Positions 19,536-27,958 are shown, numbered from the stretch's first letter. The stretch: DNA of 64,000 bases from Leifsonia sp. Root1293 (GCF_001425325.1 NZ_LMEH01000001.1:1952602-2016601); one strand, 5' to 3'. Notes: generated from the sequence alone by a model not told the origin. Translations and numbers: made by a program.

Positions 19536-20522
19536 ATGATCGACTGGATTCAGATCTTCTCCAATGCCTCGCAGGAACTCATCAGCCCGACGACGGCCGC
19601 CTACGCGCTCGCCGCGCTCGGCCTCGCGATCCACTTCGGATACACGGGCCTGCTGAACTTCGGCCAGGCGGGCTTCATGGCCCTCGGCGCGTACGGGTAC
19701 GCCATCTCGATCCTCACCTTCGGCTTCCCCGTCTGGGCGGCCGTGCTGGTGGGAGTCGGGGCGTCGGTGGTCTTCGCACTGATCCTCGGTATTCCGACCC
19801 TCCGCCTGCGTGCCGACTACCTCGCCATCGTGACAATCGCGGCAGCCGAGATCCTGCGACTGCTCTTCACCACGGGAACGTGGGAGTCCGTCACGGGTTC
19901 CGCCAGCGGCCTCCAGGGCTACAAGGGCAGCTTCGGCGCCCTCAACCCCTTCACCTTCGAGGGCACCGTCGGCTTCGGGCCGTTCCAGTACAACGCCTAC
20001 GACTGGTGGATCCGCCTCGTCGGCTGGACCGTCGTGATCGTCGCCGGCATCCTCACCTGGCTCATCATGCGCAGCCCGTGGGGCCGTGTCATCAAGGGCA
20101 TCCGTGAGGACGAGGACGCCGTGCGCGCCCTCGGCAAGAATGTGTACTCCTACAAGATGCAGAGCCTCGTGCTCGGTGGTGTCTTCGGAACCCTCGCCGG
20201 CATGATCTTCGTGCTGCCGCGTGCTGTGGTTCCCGCGAACTACCAGACCTCGCTCACCTTCTTCATCTACGCGATCCTGCTGCTCGGTGGTGCAGCCACC
20301 ATCCTCGGACCGATCATCGGCTCGATGATCTTCTGGGTGCTGCTGTCGTTCTTCTCGGGCTTCATCGCCCGAGCCGTGGAGGCCGGCTGGCTGCCCTTCA
20401 TGACCCAGGTGCAGGCTGGACAGCTGCGCTTCATCCTCGTCGGAGTGGCGATCATGTTGATCGTGATCTTCAGACCCCAGGGCATCTTCGGAAACAAGAA
20501 GGAGTTGGCCTTTGTCAAGTGA
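19536..20522 (+). CDS. livM: LivM-type branched-chain amino acid ABC permease
   Basis: 328 residues with eight or so membrane helices. GYTGLLNFGQAGFMALGAY and GIPTLRLRADYLAIVTIAAAEI are the LivM hallmarks; SPWGRVIKGIREDEDAVRALGKN is the cytoplasmic loop that docks the ATPases, and the end reads FRPQGIFGNKKE. It starts at the ATG at 19536, eleven bases after livH, behind GGGGGCAGG. Its last codons overlap the livG start. It forms the membrane channel with LivH. Confidence 0.92.
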   Translation: MIDWIQIFSNASQELISPTTAAYALAALGLAIHFGYTGLLNFGQAGFMALGAYGYAISILTFGFPVWAAVLVGVGASVVFALILGIPTLRLRADYLAIVTIAAAEILRLLFTTGTWESVTGSASGLQGYKGSFGALNPFTFEGTVGFGPFQYNAYDWWIRLVGWTVVIVAGILTWLIMRSPWGRVIKGIREDEDAVRALGKNVYSYKMQSLVLGGVFGTLAGMIFVLPRAVVPANYQTSLTFFIYAILLLGGAATILGPIIGSMIFWVLLSFFSGFIARAVEAGWLPFMTQVQAGQLRFILVGVAIMLIVIFRPQGIFGNKKELAFVK

Positions 20523-21426
20523 CACGACCCCAACAGTCACCCCGGTCAAGACGACCGGACTGCACATCGGCGATGCCGTGCCGGGAGTCCGCAAGGTCGA
20601 CCCGATCATCATCGCCGACGGAGTGCGACGCACCTTCGGTGGTCTGACCGCCGTCGACGTCGAGCACGTCGAGATCCCCCGCGGCGCCATCACCGCCCTC
20701 ATCGGCCCGAACGGCGCCGGCAAGACGACCTTCTTCAACCTGCTGACGGGCTTCGACAAGCCGGATGCCGGTGTGTGGGAGTTCGACGGCAAGCCGTTGC
20801 AGCGGGTGCCCGCCTACCGCGTGGCCCGCATGGGACTCATCCGCACCTTCCAGCTGACGAAGTCGCTCGGCCTCCTCACCGTGCTCGACAACATGAAGCT
20901 CGGCGCGAAGGGGCAGACCGGCGAGAACCTGTTCCGCTCGGTCCTGCCCTTCCTCTGGCGCAAGCAGGAGGACGAGATCACGACGAAGGCCGACGAACTG
21001 CTCGCCCGCTTCAAGCTCGACGCCAAGCGCGAGGACTACGCGGCCAGCCTCTCCGGCGGCCAGCGCAAGCTCCTCGAGATGGCTCGGGCCCTCATGAGCG
21101 ATCCGACGCTGGTCATGCTCGACGAGCCGATGGCCGGCGTGAACCCGGCGCTCACGCAGTCGCTGCTCGACCACATCCTGGGCCTCAAGGACCAGGGCAT
21201 GACGGTGCTCTTCGTCGAGCACGACATGCACATGGTGCGCCACATCGCCGACTGGGTCATCGTGATGGCCGAGGGCAAGGTCGTCGCCGAGGGCGATCCG
21301 CACACAGTCATGGCCAATCCCGCCGTCATCGACGCCTACCTGGGATCGCACCACGATTCCGACCTGGGCGAGACCGACACGGAGCACGTCGAAGTCCTGA
21401 AGGAGCTCATCGATGACGAACAGTAG
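20512..21426 (+). CDS. livG: LivG-type ABC transporter ATPase
   Basis: 304 residues. Walker A GPNGAGKTT, Q-loop FQLTKSLGLLTV, signature LSGGQRKLLE, Walker B LVMLDEPMAGVNP and the switch histidine VEHDMHMV are all intact. It starts at a rare TTG at 20512, supported by GGAG seven bases upstream and by overlap with the livM end (coupled translation). The N-terminus has an extra 28 or so residues before the ATPase fold and the C-terminus an acidic DDEQ tail. It energises solute import with LivF. Confidence 0.92.
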   Translation: MSSDTTPTVTPVKTTGLHIGDAVPGVRKVDPIIIADGVRRTFGGLTAVDVEHVEIPRGAITALIGPNGAGKTTFFNLLTGFDKPDAGVWEFDGKPLQRVPAYRVARMGLIRTFQLTKSLGLLTVLDNMKLGAKGQTGENLFRSVLPFLWRKQEDEITTKADELLARFKLDAKREDYAASLSGGQRKLLEMARALMSDPTLVMLDEPMAGVNPALTQSLLDHILGLKDQGMTVLFVEHDMHMVRHIADWVIVMAEGKVVAEGDPHTVMANPAVIDAYLGSHHDSDLGETDTEHVEVLKELIDDEQ

Positions 21427-22177
21427 TCCAGCAGCCCCGGCAGCCCCTGCCCCCGTCGGCGAACTCGTCGTCGACGTGCGCAGCGTCACCGCCGGCTACC
21501 TGCCCGGGGTGAACATCCTGAACGACTGCTCGCTGCAGGCACGCCAGGGCGAGCTCATCGGAATCATCGGCCCGAACGGCGCCGGAAAGTCGACCCTGCT
21601 GAAGTCGATCTTCGGCCTCGTGAAGGTGCGCGAGGGCGGCATCTTCCTGCAGGGCGAGGAGATCACCAACCTGAAGGCGAACAAGCTCGTCGCCAAGGGT
21701 GTCGGCTTCGTTCCCCAGACGAACAACGTGTTCCCGTCGCTCACCATCCAGGAGAACCTGGAGATGGGCATGTACCAGAAGCCCAAGGGTCTCAAGGAGC
21801 GTCTCGAATTCGTGACCGAGATCTTCCCCGAACTCGGACGCCGCCTCACGCAGCGCGCCGGTTCGCTGTCGGGTGGTGAACGCCAGATGGTGGCGATGTC
21901 GCGGGCGCTCATGATGGGACCGCACATCCTGCTGCTCGACGAGCCCAGCGCCGGGCTCTCCCCCGTGCGCCAGGACGAGGCGTTCCTTCGGGTCAAGGAG
22001 ATCAACAAGGCCGGCGTGACGACCATCATGGTCGAGCAGAACGCCCGCCGCTGCCTGCAGATCTGCGACCGCGGCTACGTTCTCGACCAGGGCAAGGACG
22101 CGTACACGGGCACCGGCCGTGAGCTGCTGAACGACCCCAAGGTCATCGGGCTCTACCTCGGAACGCTGGGCGAGTAG
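21413..22177 (+). CDS. livF: LivF-type ABC transporter ATPase
   Basis: 254 residues. Walker A GPNGAGKST, VPQTNNVFPSLTIQENLEMG (the LivF Q-loop region), signature LSGGERQMVAMSRAL, Walker B LLLDEPSAGLSP and VEQNARRCLQI. The N-terminus is a Pro/Ala linker of about 15 residues. The ATG lies 14 bases inside livG, so the two are translationally coupled. It is the last gene of livHMGF and is followed by a strong terminator. Confidence 0.93.
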   Translation: MTNSSPAAPAAPAPVGELVVDVRSVTAGYLPGVNILNDCSLQARQGELIGIIGPNGAGKSTLLKSIFGLVKVREGGIFLQGEEITNLKANKLVAKGVGFVPQTNNVFPSLTIQENLEMGMYQKPKGLKERLEFVTEIFPELGRRLTQRAGSLSGGERQMVAMSRALMMGPHILLLDEPSAGLSPVRQDEAFLRVKEINKAGVTTIMVEQNARRCLQICDRGYVLDQGKDAYTGTGRELLNDPKVIGLYLGTLGE

Positions 22178-22199
22178 CGCGCAGACGACGAAACGAGAC

Positions 22200-22229
22200 G
22201 AGGGGCGGATGCTGCGGCATCCGCCCCTC
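22200..22229 (+). terminator. Terminator of the livHMGF operon
   Basis: A perfect 13-bp GC-rich stem (22200-22212 with 22217-22229), TGCG loop, followed by TTCTCGTTG. It begins 23 bases after the livF stop. Confidence 0.88.
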
Positions 22230-22459
22230 TTCTCGTTGTCGATCCGACGCCCGCCGTCTGGCCCGCCGGCGAGCGTCGCCCTCTGCCTGCCGCCCTCACG
22301 CACTCACGCACTCACGCACTGACGCTCGCACAGGGTCCTCGCACGCCGTCTGCCATACCGTCGGGCGCCCGAGGCCCCCAGGGCGGTCAGGTGGGCGCTG
22401 AGCGCCTGTCGCTCGCCTTCGGCGAGACGAGCCCGCCCACCCCGTATGCGCGCATGAGA
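22230..22459. other. Non-coding spacer between the two liv terminators
   Basis: This spacer holds no gene that I can support. It contains an 8-bp tandem repeat at 22295-22326 and is otherwise GC-rich sequence. It separates the rightward livF from the leftward livK, each of which has its own hairpin terminator. Confidence 0.6.
22295..22326. repeat. 8-bp tandem repeat
   Basis: CTCACGCA occurs three times exactly, followed by a degenerate fourth unit CTGACGCT. It lies between two terminators with no coding role visible. Such short tandem arrays can vary in copy number by replication slippage. Confidence 0.8.
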
Positions 22460-22487
22460 AAGGGCCCCGACCGAAGCCGGGGCCCTT
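22460..22487 (-). terminator. Terminator of livK
   Basis: A perfect 10-bp stem (22460-22469 with 22478-22487) around an 8-nt loop, followed on the minus strand by TCTCAT. It lies 17 bases beyond the livK stop. The stem is symmetrical and could also stop rightward transcripts. Confidence 0.85.
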
Positions 22488-22503
22488 CCTTCAGTGCTGA
22501 CGC

Positions 22504-23799
22504 CTAGTTGATGCGCGAGTACTTGTTGTCGGCTCCGTACTCGTAGACACCGATGGTGGCTTCGGTCGGGTCGCCGTTCTCGTCGAACGTGACGGGTCCG
22601 GAGGCTCCGTCGTAGTCGATCTGCTTGCCCTCGGCGAGGAGCTTGGCGCCCTCTTCGAAGGTGGTGACCTTGGTGCCGTCGCCGGTACCGCCCGAGACCT
22701 GCTGGAGGTACTTGGCGATCTCAGTGCCGTCGGTGCTGTTGGCCGCGTAGGCCGCCAGAGCGATGAGGACGGCGGCGTCGTACGACTCGGGTCCGTAGCT
22801 GAAGTCGGTCAGGGCCGGGTCTGCGGTGAGCAGGCGCTCCCTGAAGTCGTCCTCGAGCTTGGGGCCGGGGAGCGTACCCTTCGATCCGGCGATGAGGCCG
22901 GGAGCGAAGTCGGCGCTGTAGTCGGCGAGGTTTCCATCGACGAAGTACAGCTTGTCACCGGGGTAACCGGATCCGACGAGAGCAGGCACGACGACCTTGG
23001 CCTCGTCGAACGTGATGACGGCAACGGCGTCGGGCTTCGCGGCGGAGATCGCCGAGAGCTGGGCGTCGAAGTTGGAGTCACCGGTGTTGAACTGCTGCTC
23101 GACGACGACCTCGCCGCCGGCGGCCTCGAAGGCCTCCTTGGTGGCAGCGGCCAGGCCGGTGCCGTAGGGGTCGTTCAGCACGAGGAGACCGAGGGTGGAG
23201 TTGCCGTCCTCGGCGATCTGCGTGCCGAGAACCTCGCCCTGGAGCAGGTCGGAGGGAGCCGTGCGGAAGTACAGGCCCTTGTCCTCGTAGGTGGTGAAGT
23301 CAGGCGACGTGTTGGCCGGCGAGAACTGCACGACACCGGCGCCGGTGATCTGGTCGATGACAGTGAAGGAGACACCCGAGGATGCCGCACCCACGATGGC
23401 CGAGACGTCCTGCGAGAGGAGGTCGGTCACCGACACGGTGGCGGTGTCTGTGGTGGTGTCACCCGAGTCACGGTAGATGACCTCGAGGTTGAGCCCCGAT
23501 GCTGCATCGTTGACCTCGGTCGCACCGAGCGCGACGCCGGCTTCCTCGGGCGGGCCGAGGAAGGCGAGGGTGCCGGACTGCGGCAGGATCGTACCGATCT
23601 TCAGATCGAGGGCACGGTCACCGGCCTTGATGGGCAGGGCGTCGCCGGCCGAGGCCGTCTCGGAAGCGGACGGGCTGGCCGCCTCGCCGCCACCACTGCT
23701 GCACGCGGTCAGTAGGAGAGCGCTGACGCCGACGAGGGCGGCTCCGCTCAATACTGCCCGGGCAGAGCGCGAGGCCTTGGCCTTCGCGAATACGCTCAT
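22504..23799 (-). CDS. livK: Branched-chain amino acid ABC transporter substrate-binding lipoprotein
   Basis: 431 residues. The signal peptide ends LLLTAC, a good lipobox with Cys33, followed by a Ser/Ala/Glu-rich tether to about residue 60. The mature part is a type I periplasmic-binding fold: KIGTILPQSGTLAFLGPPEEAG, LEVIYRDSGD, AIVGAASSGVSFTV, FVDGNLADYS and YGPESYDAAVLIALAA. It would hand solute to LivHM; the exact solute is not certain. It is encoded tail to tail with livHMGF rather than inside it. Confidence 0.9.
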   Translation of the reverse strand: MSVFAKAKASRSARAVLSGAALVGVSALLLTACSSGGGEAASPSASETASAGDALPIKAGDRALDLKIGTILPQSGTLAFLGPPEEAGVALGATEVNDAASGLNLEVIYRDSGDTTTDTATVSVTDLLSQDVSAIVGAASSGVSFTVIDQITGAGVVQFSPANTSPDFTTYEDKGLYFRTAPSDLLQGEVLGTQIAEDGNSTLGLLVLNDPYGTGLAAATKEAFEAAGGEVVVEQQFNTGDSNFDAQLSAISAAKPDAVAVITFDEAKVVVPALVGSGYPGDKLYFVDGNLADYSADFAPGLIAGSKGTLPGPKLEDDFRERLLTADPALTDFSYGPESYDAAVLIALAAYAANSTDGTEIAKYLQQVSGGTGDGTKVTTFEEGAKLLAEGKQIDYDGASGPVTFDENGDPTEATIGVYEYGADNKYSRIN

Positions 23800-24024
23800 G
23801 TTGCTCCTTGGGACTTAGGAATGTGTACACAGATGGCAGTCCGGAAGACTGCCGTGGTGCCACAGTATTGGGCGATCATGGGCCGGACAAGCCAACTTGG
23901 TCACAGTGCGGTAAAACCGTTCAAATTGTTACATCCCGGCAAACTGACGGGCCTGAAACAACGGAATCTGTACTACGGGCACATTCCAGCGACGTTTTCA
24001 CGCGTCGGATGCCGCCCCCGCGAG

Positions 24025-24777
24025 CTACTTCTTCTTGGCCTTCGTGGGACTCGGCTCGGGTTCGGGAGTGGCCTGCGCGAGGCCACCGGTTCCCGTGACC
24101 CCCGCGTAGACGATGGAGGCGTCGTCGGCGAGCGCCGCGGCGCATTCACCGAAGCTGACGCACGAGAAGCCGCCGCTCGAGACCGCCGTGATCGCCTCGG
24201 CGACCGCGCTTCCGGAATCGTTGTCCGCCTCTGTCGCGGCCAGGGCCACCCGCATCGTGGTGTCATAGGCCTCCGGACCGCCCCAGAGCGATATCGCTCC
24301 GGGATCGGCGGACTTCAGCCTGGCCGAGAACGACTTGTCCGGCTTCCAGCCCGCCGGGCCGATGCGCACGACAGTCGTGGTACCGCTGACGGCGGTGATC
24401 TCCTCGGGGATGTCGCCCACCGCCGCCCAGAGCACCACGTCGATGCTGCGATCGGCGAGCTCCTTCACGATGTCGGCGGCACCCGTCGACGTCGAGCGGT
24501 GCACGACGACGACGGGAGCTCCGAGCACTCCGCCCTGTTCGTCGAGCTCGCGCACGGCCAGCTCGACTCCGGCGACCTGCGCCTGGGAGACGTCTGCAGG
24601 CTTGCCTGCCATGTCGAGAACCGTCATCAGGCGCAGCGATCCGTCGCCGGGGATGACGGGCGCCGGGGTCTGGGTGGCAGTCGGCGTCGGCTTCGGTTCG
24701 CCCTCGGCCGTGCAGCCCGTGAGCAGCAATGCTCCTGCCACGACAGCCGCCAGCGCAACCGAACGGTGGGTCCTCAT
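24025..24777 (-). CDS. Core-deleted LivK-like lipoprotein
   Basis: 250 residues with a signal peptide and lipobox LLLTGC (Cys22), then a Pro/Thr tether. The body aligns by eye with the two ends of the LivK encoded just upstream. Residues 45-135 match its N-lobe (VAGVELAVRELDEQGG, WAAVGDIPEEITAV). Residues 140-220 match its C-terminal end (RLKSADP, GGPEAYDTTMRVALAA, FGECAAAL). About 150 residues of LivK (roughly 170-317), the core of the second lobe and hinge, are missing. It ends with a Pro-rich, lysine-tipped tail. It may be a shortened accessory binding protein or a decaying paralogue, though the frame is clean. ATG at 24777. Confidence 0.72.
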   Translation of the reverse strand: MRTHRSVALAAVVAGALLLTGCTAEGEPKPTPTATQTPAPVIPGDGSLRLMTVLDMAGKPADVSQAQVAGVELAVRELDEQGGVLGAPVVVVHRSTSTGAADIVKELADRSIDVVLWAAVGDIPEEITAVSGTTTVVRIGPAGWKPDKSFSARLKSADPGAISLWGGPEAYDTTMRVALAATEADNDSGSAVAEAITAVSSGGFSCVSFGECAAALADDASIVYAGVTGTGGLAQATPEPEPSPTKAKKK

Positions 24778-24820
24778 ACGGCGGTTCTCCCCTTCTGCCG
24801 GGCGCCAGCCTAGCGGCGGG

Positions 24821-25777
24821 TCAGACCAATTCGACGGATGCGCGCCGCGCACTGCGCGCCGAGCGCGCCATGTCGATCGTGAGCACCGCGAGGGCGACCC
24901 AGACCAGGCTGAACCCGACCCAGCGCTCGGGCGGCATCGCCTCGTGCAGGAGCACCACGCCGACCAGGAACTGGATGAACGGGGCGAAGTACTGGATGAA
25001 CCCCATGTAGATCAGTGGGAGGCGCCTCGACGCCGCGGCGAAGAAGAGGAGCGGAACGGCCGTGATGACACCCGCCGCCGCGAGCAGGACCGTGTGCCAG
25101 ACGCTGATCGTGCCGAGCGTGATGCCTCCGGTCGCGCCGACGACGATGAGGGCGACGATGGCGACAGGCGTGAGCCATGCCGTCTCGAGCGTGAGACCGG
25201 AGACCGCATCGACCTGACCGCCGACGCGCTTCTTGATCAACCCGTAGAAGCCGAACGAGAACGCCAGCGCCAGCGCGATCCACGGGAAGCTGCCGTGCCC
25301 GAACGCGAGCACGAGCACTGCGGCGATGCTGATGCCCACGGCAGCCCACTGCATCGGGCGCAGCCGCTCCCTCAGCACGATGACGCCGAGGAACACGGTG
25401 ACGATCGGGTTGATGAAGTAGCCCAGCGCCGCCTCGACGACCTGACCGGTCATGGCCGCAAAGACGTAGACCGTCCAGTTCACCAGGATCAGAACACCAG
25501 CGAGAGCCATGGTCAGCGAGATGCGCGGCTGCCGCGCCAGCGCGACGAACCCGCGCCACGCCTTCGTGACGGTCAGGAGGATGGCGCAGAACACCAGGGA
25601 GAAGAGGATGCGCCAGGAGACGATCTCCGGAGCACCGGCCGGAGCGAGGGCGATGAAGTAGATCGGGAGGAAGCCCCAGAGCACGTAGGCGGAGATCGCG
25701 TAGATCAGGCCCGTTCTCCCGACACTGTCGGTCGGCGACGCCAGAGGGGTCTTCGAGGATTCCTGGGTCACAGCCAC
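24821..25777 (-). CDS. rarD: EamA family transporter RarD
   Basis: About 318 residues with ten hydrophobic helices in two EamA halves. GLIYAISAYVLWGFLPIYF, SWRILFSLVFC, GYFINPIVTVFLGVIVLRERL, FYGLIKKRV and IQYFAPFIQFLVGVVLLHE are RarD signatures. RarD proteins are inner-membrane drug/metabolite transporters, linked to chloramphenicol sensitivity in enteric bacteria; the substrate here is unknown. Start: a GTG at 25777 or the one six bases downstream. The longer open frame upstream runs into the groES terminator and is rejected. Confidence 0.85.
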   Translation of the reverse strand: MAVTQESSKTPLASPTDSVGRTGLIYAISAYVLWGFLPIYFIALAPAGAPEIVSWRILFSLVFCAILLTVTKAWRGFVALARQPRISLTMALAGVLILVNWTVYVFAAMTGQVVEAALGYFINPIVTVFLGVIVLRERLRPMQWAAVGISIAAVLVLAFGHGSFPWIALALAFSFGFYGLIKKRVGGQVDAVSGLTLETAWLTPVAIVALIVVGATGGITLGTISVWHTVLLAAAGVITAVPLLFFAAASRRLPLIYMGFIQYFAPFIQFLVGVVLLHEAMPPERWVGFSLVWVALAVLTIDMARSARSARRASVELV

Positions 25778-25879
25778 TCGTCCGAGCTTACGCCGCGTCG
25801 GGGCGGCGACGTCCCGGCCCGACTGCCAACGCGGCGCGACATCCTGCCTCGGCTCGGTCATTTTCGGCAGGGGAACGAC

Positions 25880-25914
25880 GAAGGGTCCGGATGCCGTCGG
25901 CATCCGGACCCTTC
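25880..25914 (-). terminator. Terminator of groES
   Basis: A perfect 15-bp stem (25880-25894 with 25900-25914) with a CGTCG loop, 16 bases after the groES stop. It isolates groES from rarD, so groES is a single-gene transcript. Confidence 0.9.
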
Positions 25915-25930
25915 ACTCGATGGGGTGCGA

Positions 25931-26227
25931 CTAGCGCACGACCACAGCGAGGACGTCGCGAGCGGAGAGGACCAGGAAGTCCTCGCCCGAGAACTTGACC
26001 TCGGTTCCGCCGTACTTGGAGTAGATGACCTTGTCGCCGACGGCGATGTCGAGGGGCACGCGGTTGCCGTTGTCGTCGATGCGACCGGGGCCCACGGCCA
26101 CGACCTCGCCCTCCTGGGGCTTCTCCTTGGCGGTGTCGGGGATGACGAGACCCGACGCCGTGGTCTGCTCTGCCTCGACCTGCTTGATGACGATGCGATC
26201 CTCGAGCGGCTTGATGGAGACCGACAC
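25931..26227 (-). CDS. groES: Co-chaperonin GroES
   Basis: 98 residues: [23 protein letters not shown] begins the family pattern, and the GroEL-contacting mobile loop reads [35 protein letters not shown] and [13 protein letters not shown] close the fold. It caps the GroEL ring in ATP-driven protein folding. It starts at a GTG (26227) with AAGAGG upstream; there is no usable ATG nearby in frame. No groEL follows: the next gene is rarD, beyond a terminator. Two CIRCE operators overlap its promoter. Confidence 0.96.
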   Translation of the reverse strand: MSVSIKPLEDRIVIKQVEAEQTTASGLVIPDTAKEKPQEGEVVAVGPGRIDDNGNRVPLDIAVGDKVIYSKYGGTEVKFSGEDFLVLSARDVLAVVVR

Positions 26228-26256
26228 GGTTGACCTCTTTCTGTAACGAAGACTGG

Positions 26257-26283
26257 TTAGCACACTCGATATGAGAGTGCTAA
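26257..26283 (-). promoter_or_regulatory. CIRCE operator (HrcA site), start-proximal copy
   Basis: TTAGCACAC-N9-GAGTGCTAA matches the CIRCE consensus TTAGCACTC-N9-GAGTGCTAA at 16 of 18 arm positions. It lies across the predicted transcription start of groES, 30 bases before the GTG. Confidence 0.9.
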
Positions 26284-26287
26284 GACG

Positions 26288-26316
26288 AGTTTAGGGCGCG
26301 ATTGGCACTCATGCAA
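26288..26316 (-). promoter_or_regulatory. groES promoter
   Basis: On the minus strand a -35 box TTGCAT (26316-26311) and a -10 box TAAACT (26293-26288) are separated by 17 bases. The -35 box lies inside the distal CIRCE, and the start point falls in the proximal CIRCE. HrcA binding would block the polymerase directly. Confidence 0.75.
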
Positions 26317-26328
26317 CGTGAGTGCCAA
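26302..26328 (-). promoter_or_regulatory. CIRCE operator (HrcA site), distal copy
   Basis: TTGGCACTC-N9-GAGTGCCAA is a perfect inverted repeat with 9-bp arms, differing from the consensus by a compensating pair (A-T to G-C). It covers the -35 box of groES. It ends 43 bases before the divergent methyltransferase gene and might influence that gene too. Confidence 0.9.
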
Positions 26329-26371
26329 CGATGACGTTCTGCGCCGCGGGCCGTGGGTTAGCGTTGGGGGC

Positions 26372-27559
26372 ATGGATCGCTCAGAGCTCGTCGACCTTCT
26401 GACGCCCGAGGGTTTCCGGCTCCTCGACTCCCTCCCCGCCTGGGACGCGAAGACCGACGTCGTCCGCCTGGTCAGCGGACTGCGTGCGCAGGGTCACCCG
26501 GCCGGACTGGTCGCGAGTGTGCTGAGCCAGTCACGGCTGCGCGCCAAGGCCGAGGGGAAGTTCGGTGAGTTCGCCTCGCGCATGCTGTTCACCGACGACG
26601 GCCTCGAGCAGGCGACGCGACTGTCGGTGGCCGCTCTGCACGCCGGCCGCTACAGCGCGGCCGGCATCACCAGGGTGGCCGACCTCGGGTGCGGAATCGG
26701 CGGCGACGCCCTGGCGATGTCCGCCCTCGAGCTGGAGGTCACCGCTGCCGACGCCGACGAGGTCACAGCTGCGATCGCCAGCTACAACCTCGCACCGTTC
26801 CCGACGGCTTCGGTGCTGAATGCCCGCGCCGAAGACGTCGACCTGGCGGATGTCGGCGGGGTCTACCTCGACCCGGCACGGCGCACGGCCGGACACTCCG
26901 AGACCGAACGGCTGACCCACGCCGGCGACTACTCGCCGTCGCTCGATTTCGCCTTCGGGCTGGGTGAGCGGATGCCGACAGGCGTGAAGCTGGGCCCCGG
27001 CTTCGATCGCTCCCTCATCCCGGCGGATGCCGAGGCCCAGTGGGTGTCGGTCGACGGGCAGCTCGTGGAGATGGGCCTCTGGTTCGGCGCGTTGGCTCGG
27101 CCCGGCATCCGTCGGTCGGCACTGCTGCTCGGGCGGGCGGGCACCGCTGAGCTCAGCGCAGACGCCGACAGCCCCGACGTCGAGGTTCGCGCGCTGGGCG
27201 AGTACCTGTACGAGCCTGACGGCGCCGTCATCCGGGCCAGGCTCATCGGCGACCTGGCCCGCGAGATCGACGCGGGCATGCTGAGCGAGTCGATCGCGTA
27301 CCTCACGTCCGACGTCGCCCGGGAGACCCCGTTCGCTACGGCGTTCCGGGTGCTCGATGTGCTGCCGACAGACGAGAAGAAGCTGAAGGCCGCCCTGCGC
27401 GAGCGCGGGGTCGGAACGCTCGAGATCAAGAAGCGCGGCATCGACGTCGATCCGGCTCAGCTGCGCAAGCGCCTGCAGCTGAAGGGGTCGGCATCCGCCA
27501 CCATCGTGCTCGCCCGGCAGGCCGGCAGGCACGTGACGCTCCTCGTCGAGAGGGTCTGA
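26372..27559 (+). CDS. Class I SAM-dependent methyltransferase with THUMP-like C-terminal domain
   Basis: 395 residues. Motif I VADLGCGIGGDALAM is at 102-116, the acidic ribose-binding stretch follows (VTAADADEVT), and YLDPARR is a DPAR-type catalytic motif. The C-terminal third (KKLKAALRERGVGTLEIKKRGIDVDPAQLRKRL) fits the THUMP-like domain found with such enzymes, which bind RNA. A role in RNA methylation is inferred; the target is unknown. The ATG at 26372 (MDRSELVDLL) is preferred over an upstream ATG that lies in the CIRCE. Confidence 0.82.
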   Translation: MDRSELVDLLTPEGFRLLDSLPAWDAKTDVVRLVSGLRAQGHPAGLVASVLSQSRLRAKAEGKFGEFASRMLFTDDGLEQATRLSVAALHAGRYSAAGITRVADLGCGIGGDALAMSALELEVTAADADEVTAAIASYNLAPFPTASVLNARAEDVDLADVGGVYLDPARRTAGHSETERLTHAGDYSPSLDFAFGLGERMPTGVKLGPGFDRSLIPADAEAQWVSVDGQLVEMGLWFGALARPGIRRSALLLGRAGTAELSADADSPDVEVRALGEYLYEPDGAVIRARLIGDLAREIDAGMLSESIAYLTSDVARETPFATAFRVLDVLPTDEKKLKAALRERGVGTLEIKKRGIDVDPAQLRKRLQLKGSASATIVLARQAGRHVTLLVERV

Positions 27560-27624
27560 CGTCTCGTCGAGAGGACATGACGCGTCCGAGGGCGTGACGA
27601 TGCTGCCCCGTGCCGCAGAGCGGT

Positions 27625-27897
27625 TCAGGGCGCTGGGGCGATCCTGACGACCACGAGCACCCAGATCGCGGCGACGACGATGCCGGCGATCCCTGTTGCG
27701 ATGCCGACGATCCGATTGGTTCTGCTGTACGAATCGTGGGGCCGCGCGGCGATGCCTGCGATCACGGCGACGATGGAAGCGATCGCACCCCACGGCAGGA
27801 ACAGGCAGACGATCAGGCCGCCGACCCCGAGCCAGCTGGAGAGGCTGGCGGCAGCACTGGGCGGCTCCGGAATCAGCGCCGCCTCGGACTGGCTCAT
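27625..27897 (-). CDS. Small two-helix membrane protein (DUF4190-like)
   Basis: 90 residues with a short hydrophilic Ala/Pro N-terminus and two hydrophobic segments (WLGVGGLIVCLFLPWGAIASIVAVIAGIAA and RIVGIATGIAGIVVAAIWVLVVV). The hairpin plan and the GI-rich helix resemble the DUF4190 domain of the two genes upstream. It lies downstream of the terminator at 27925-27958, so it may have its own promoter. Function unknown. Confidence 0.6.
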   Translation of the reverse strand: MSQSEAALIPEPPSAAASLSSWLGVGGLIVCLFLPWGAIASIVAVIAGIAARPHDSYSRTNRIVGIATGIAGIVVAAIWVLVVVRIAPAP

Positions 27898-27924
27898 CGT
27901 TCCTCCTGTCGCCGTGGAGAGACA

Positions 27925-27958
27925 GGGGGCGGATGGCCGATCACGGCCATCCGCCCCC
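27925..27958 (-). terminator. Terminator after the proline-rich DUF4190 gene
   Basis: A perfect 15-bp stem (27925-27939 with 27944-27958) with an ATCA loop, 14 bases after the stop of the gene at 27973-28635. Confidence 0.88.

Noticed and set aside
25778-25903. N-terminal extension of RarD to 360 residues
   Set aside because: The extension runs through the groES terminator hairpin and lacks a ribosome site. The internal GTGs match the family start.
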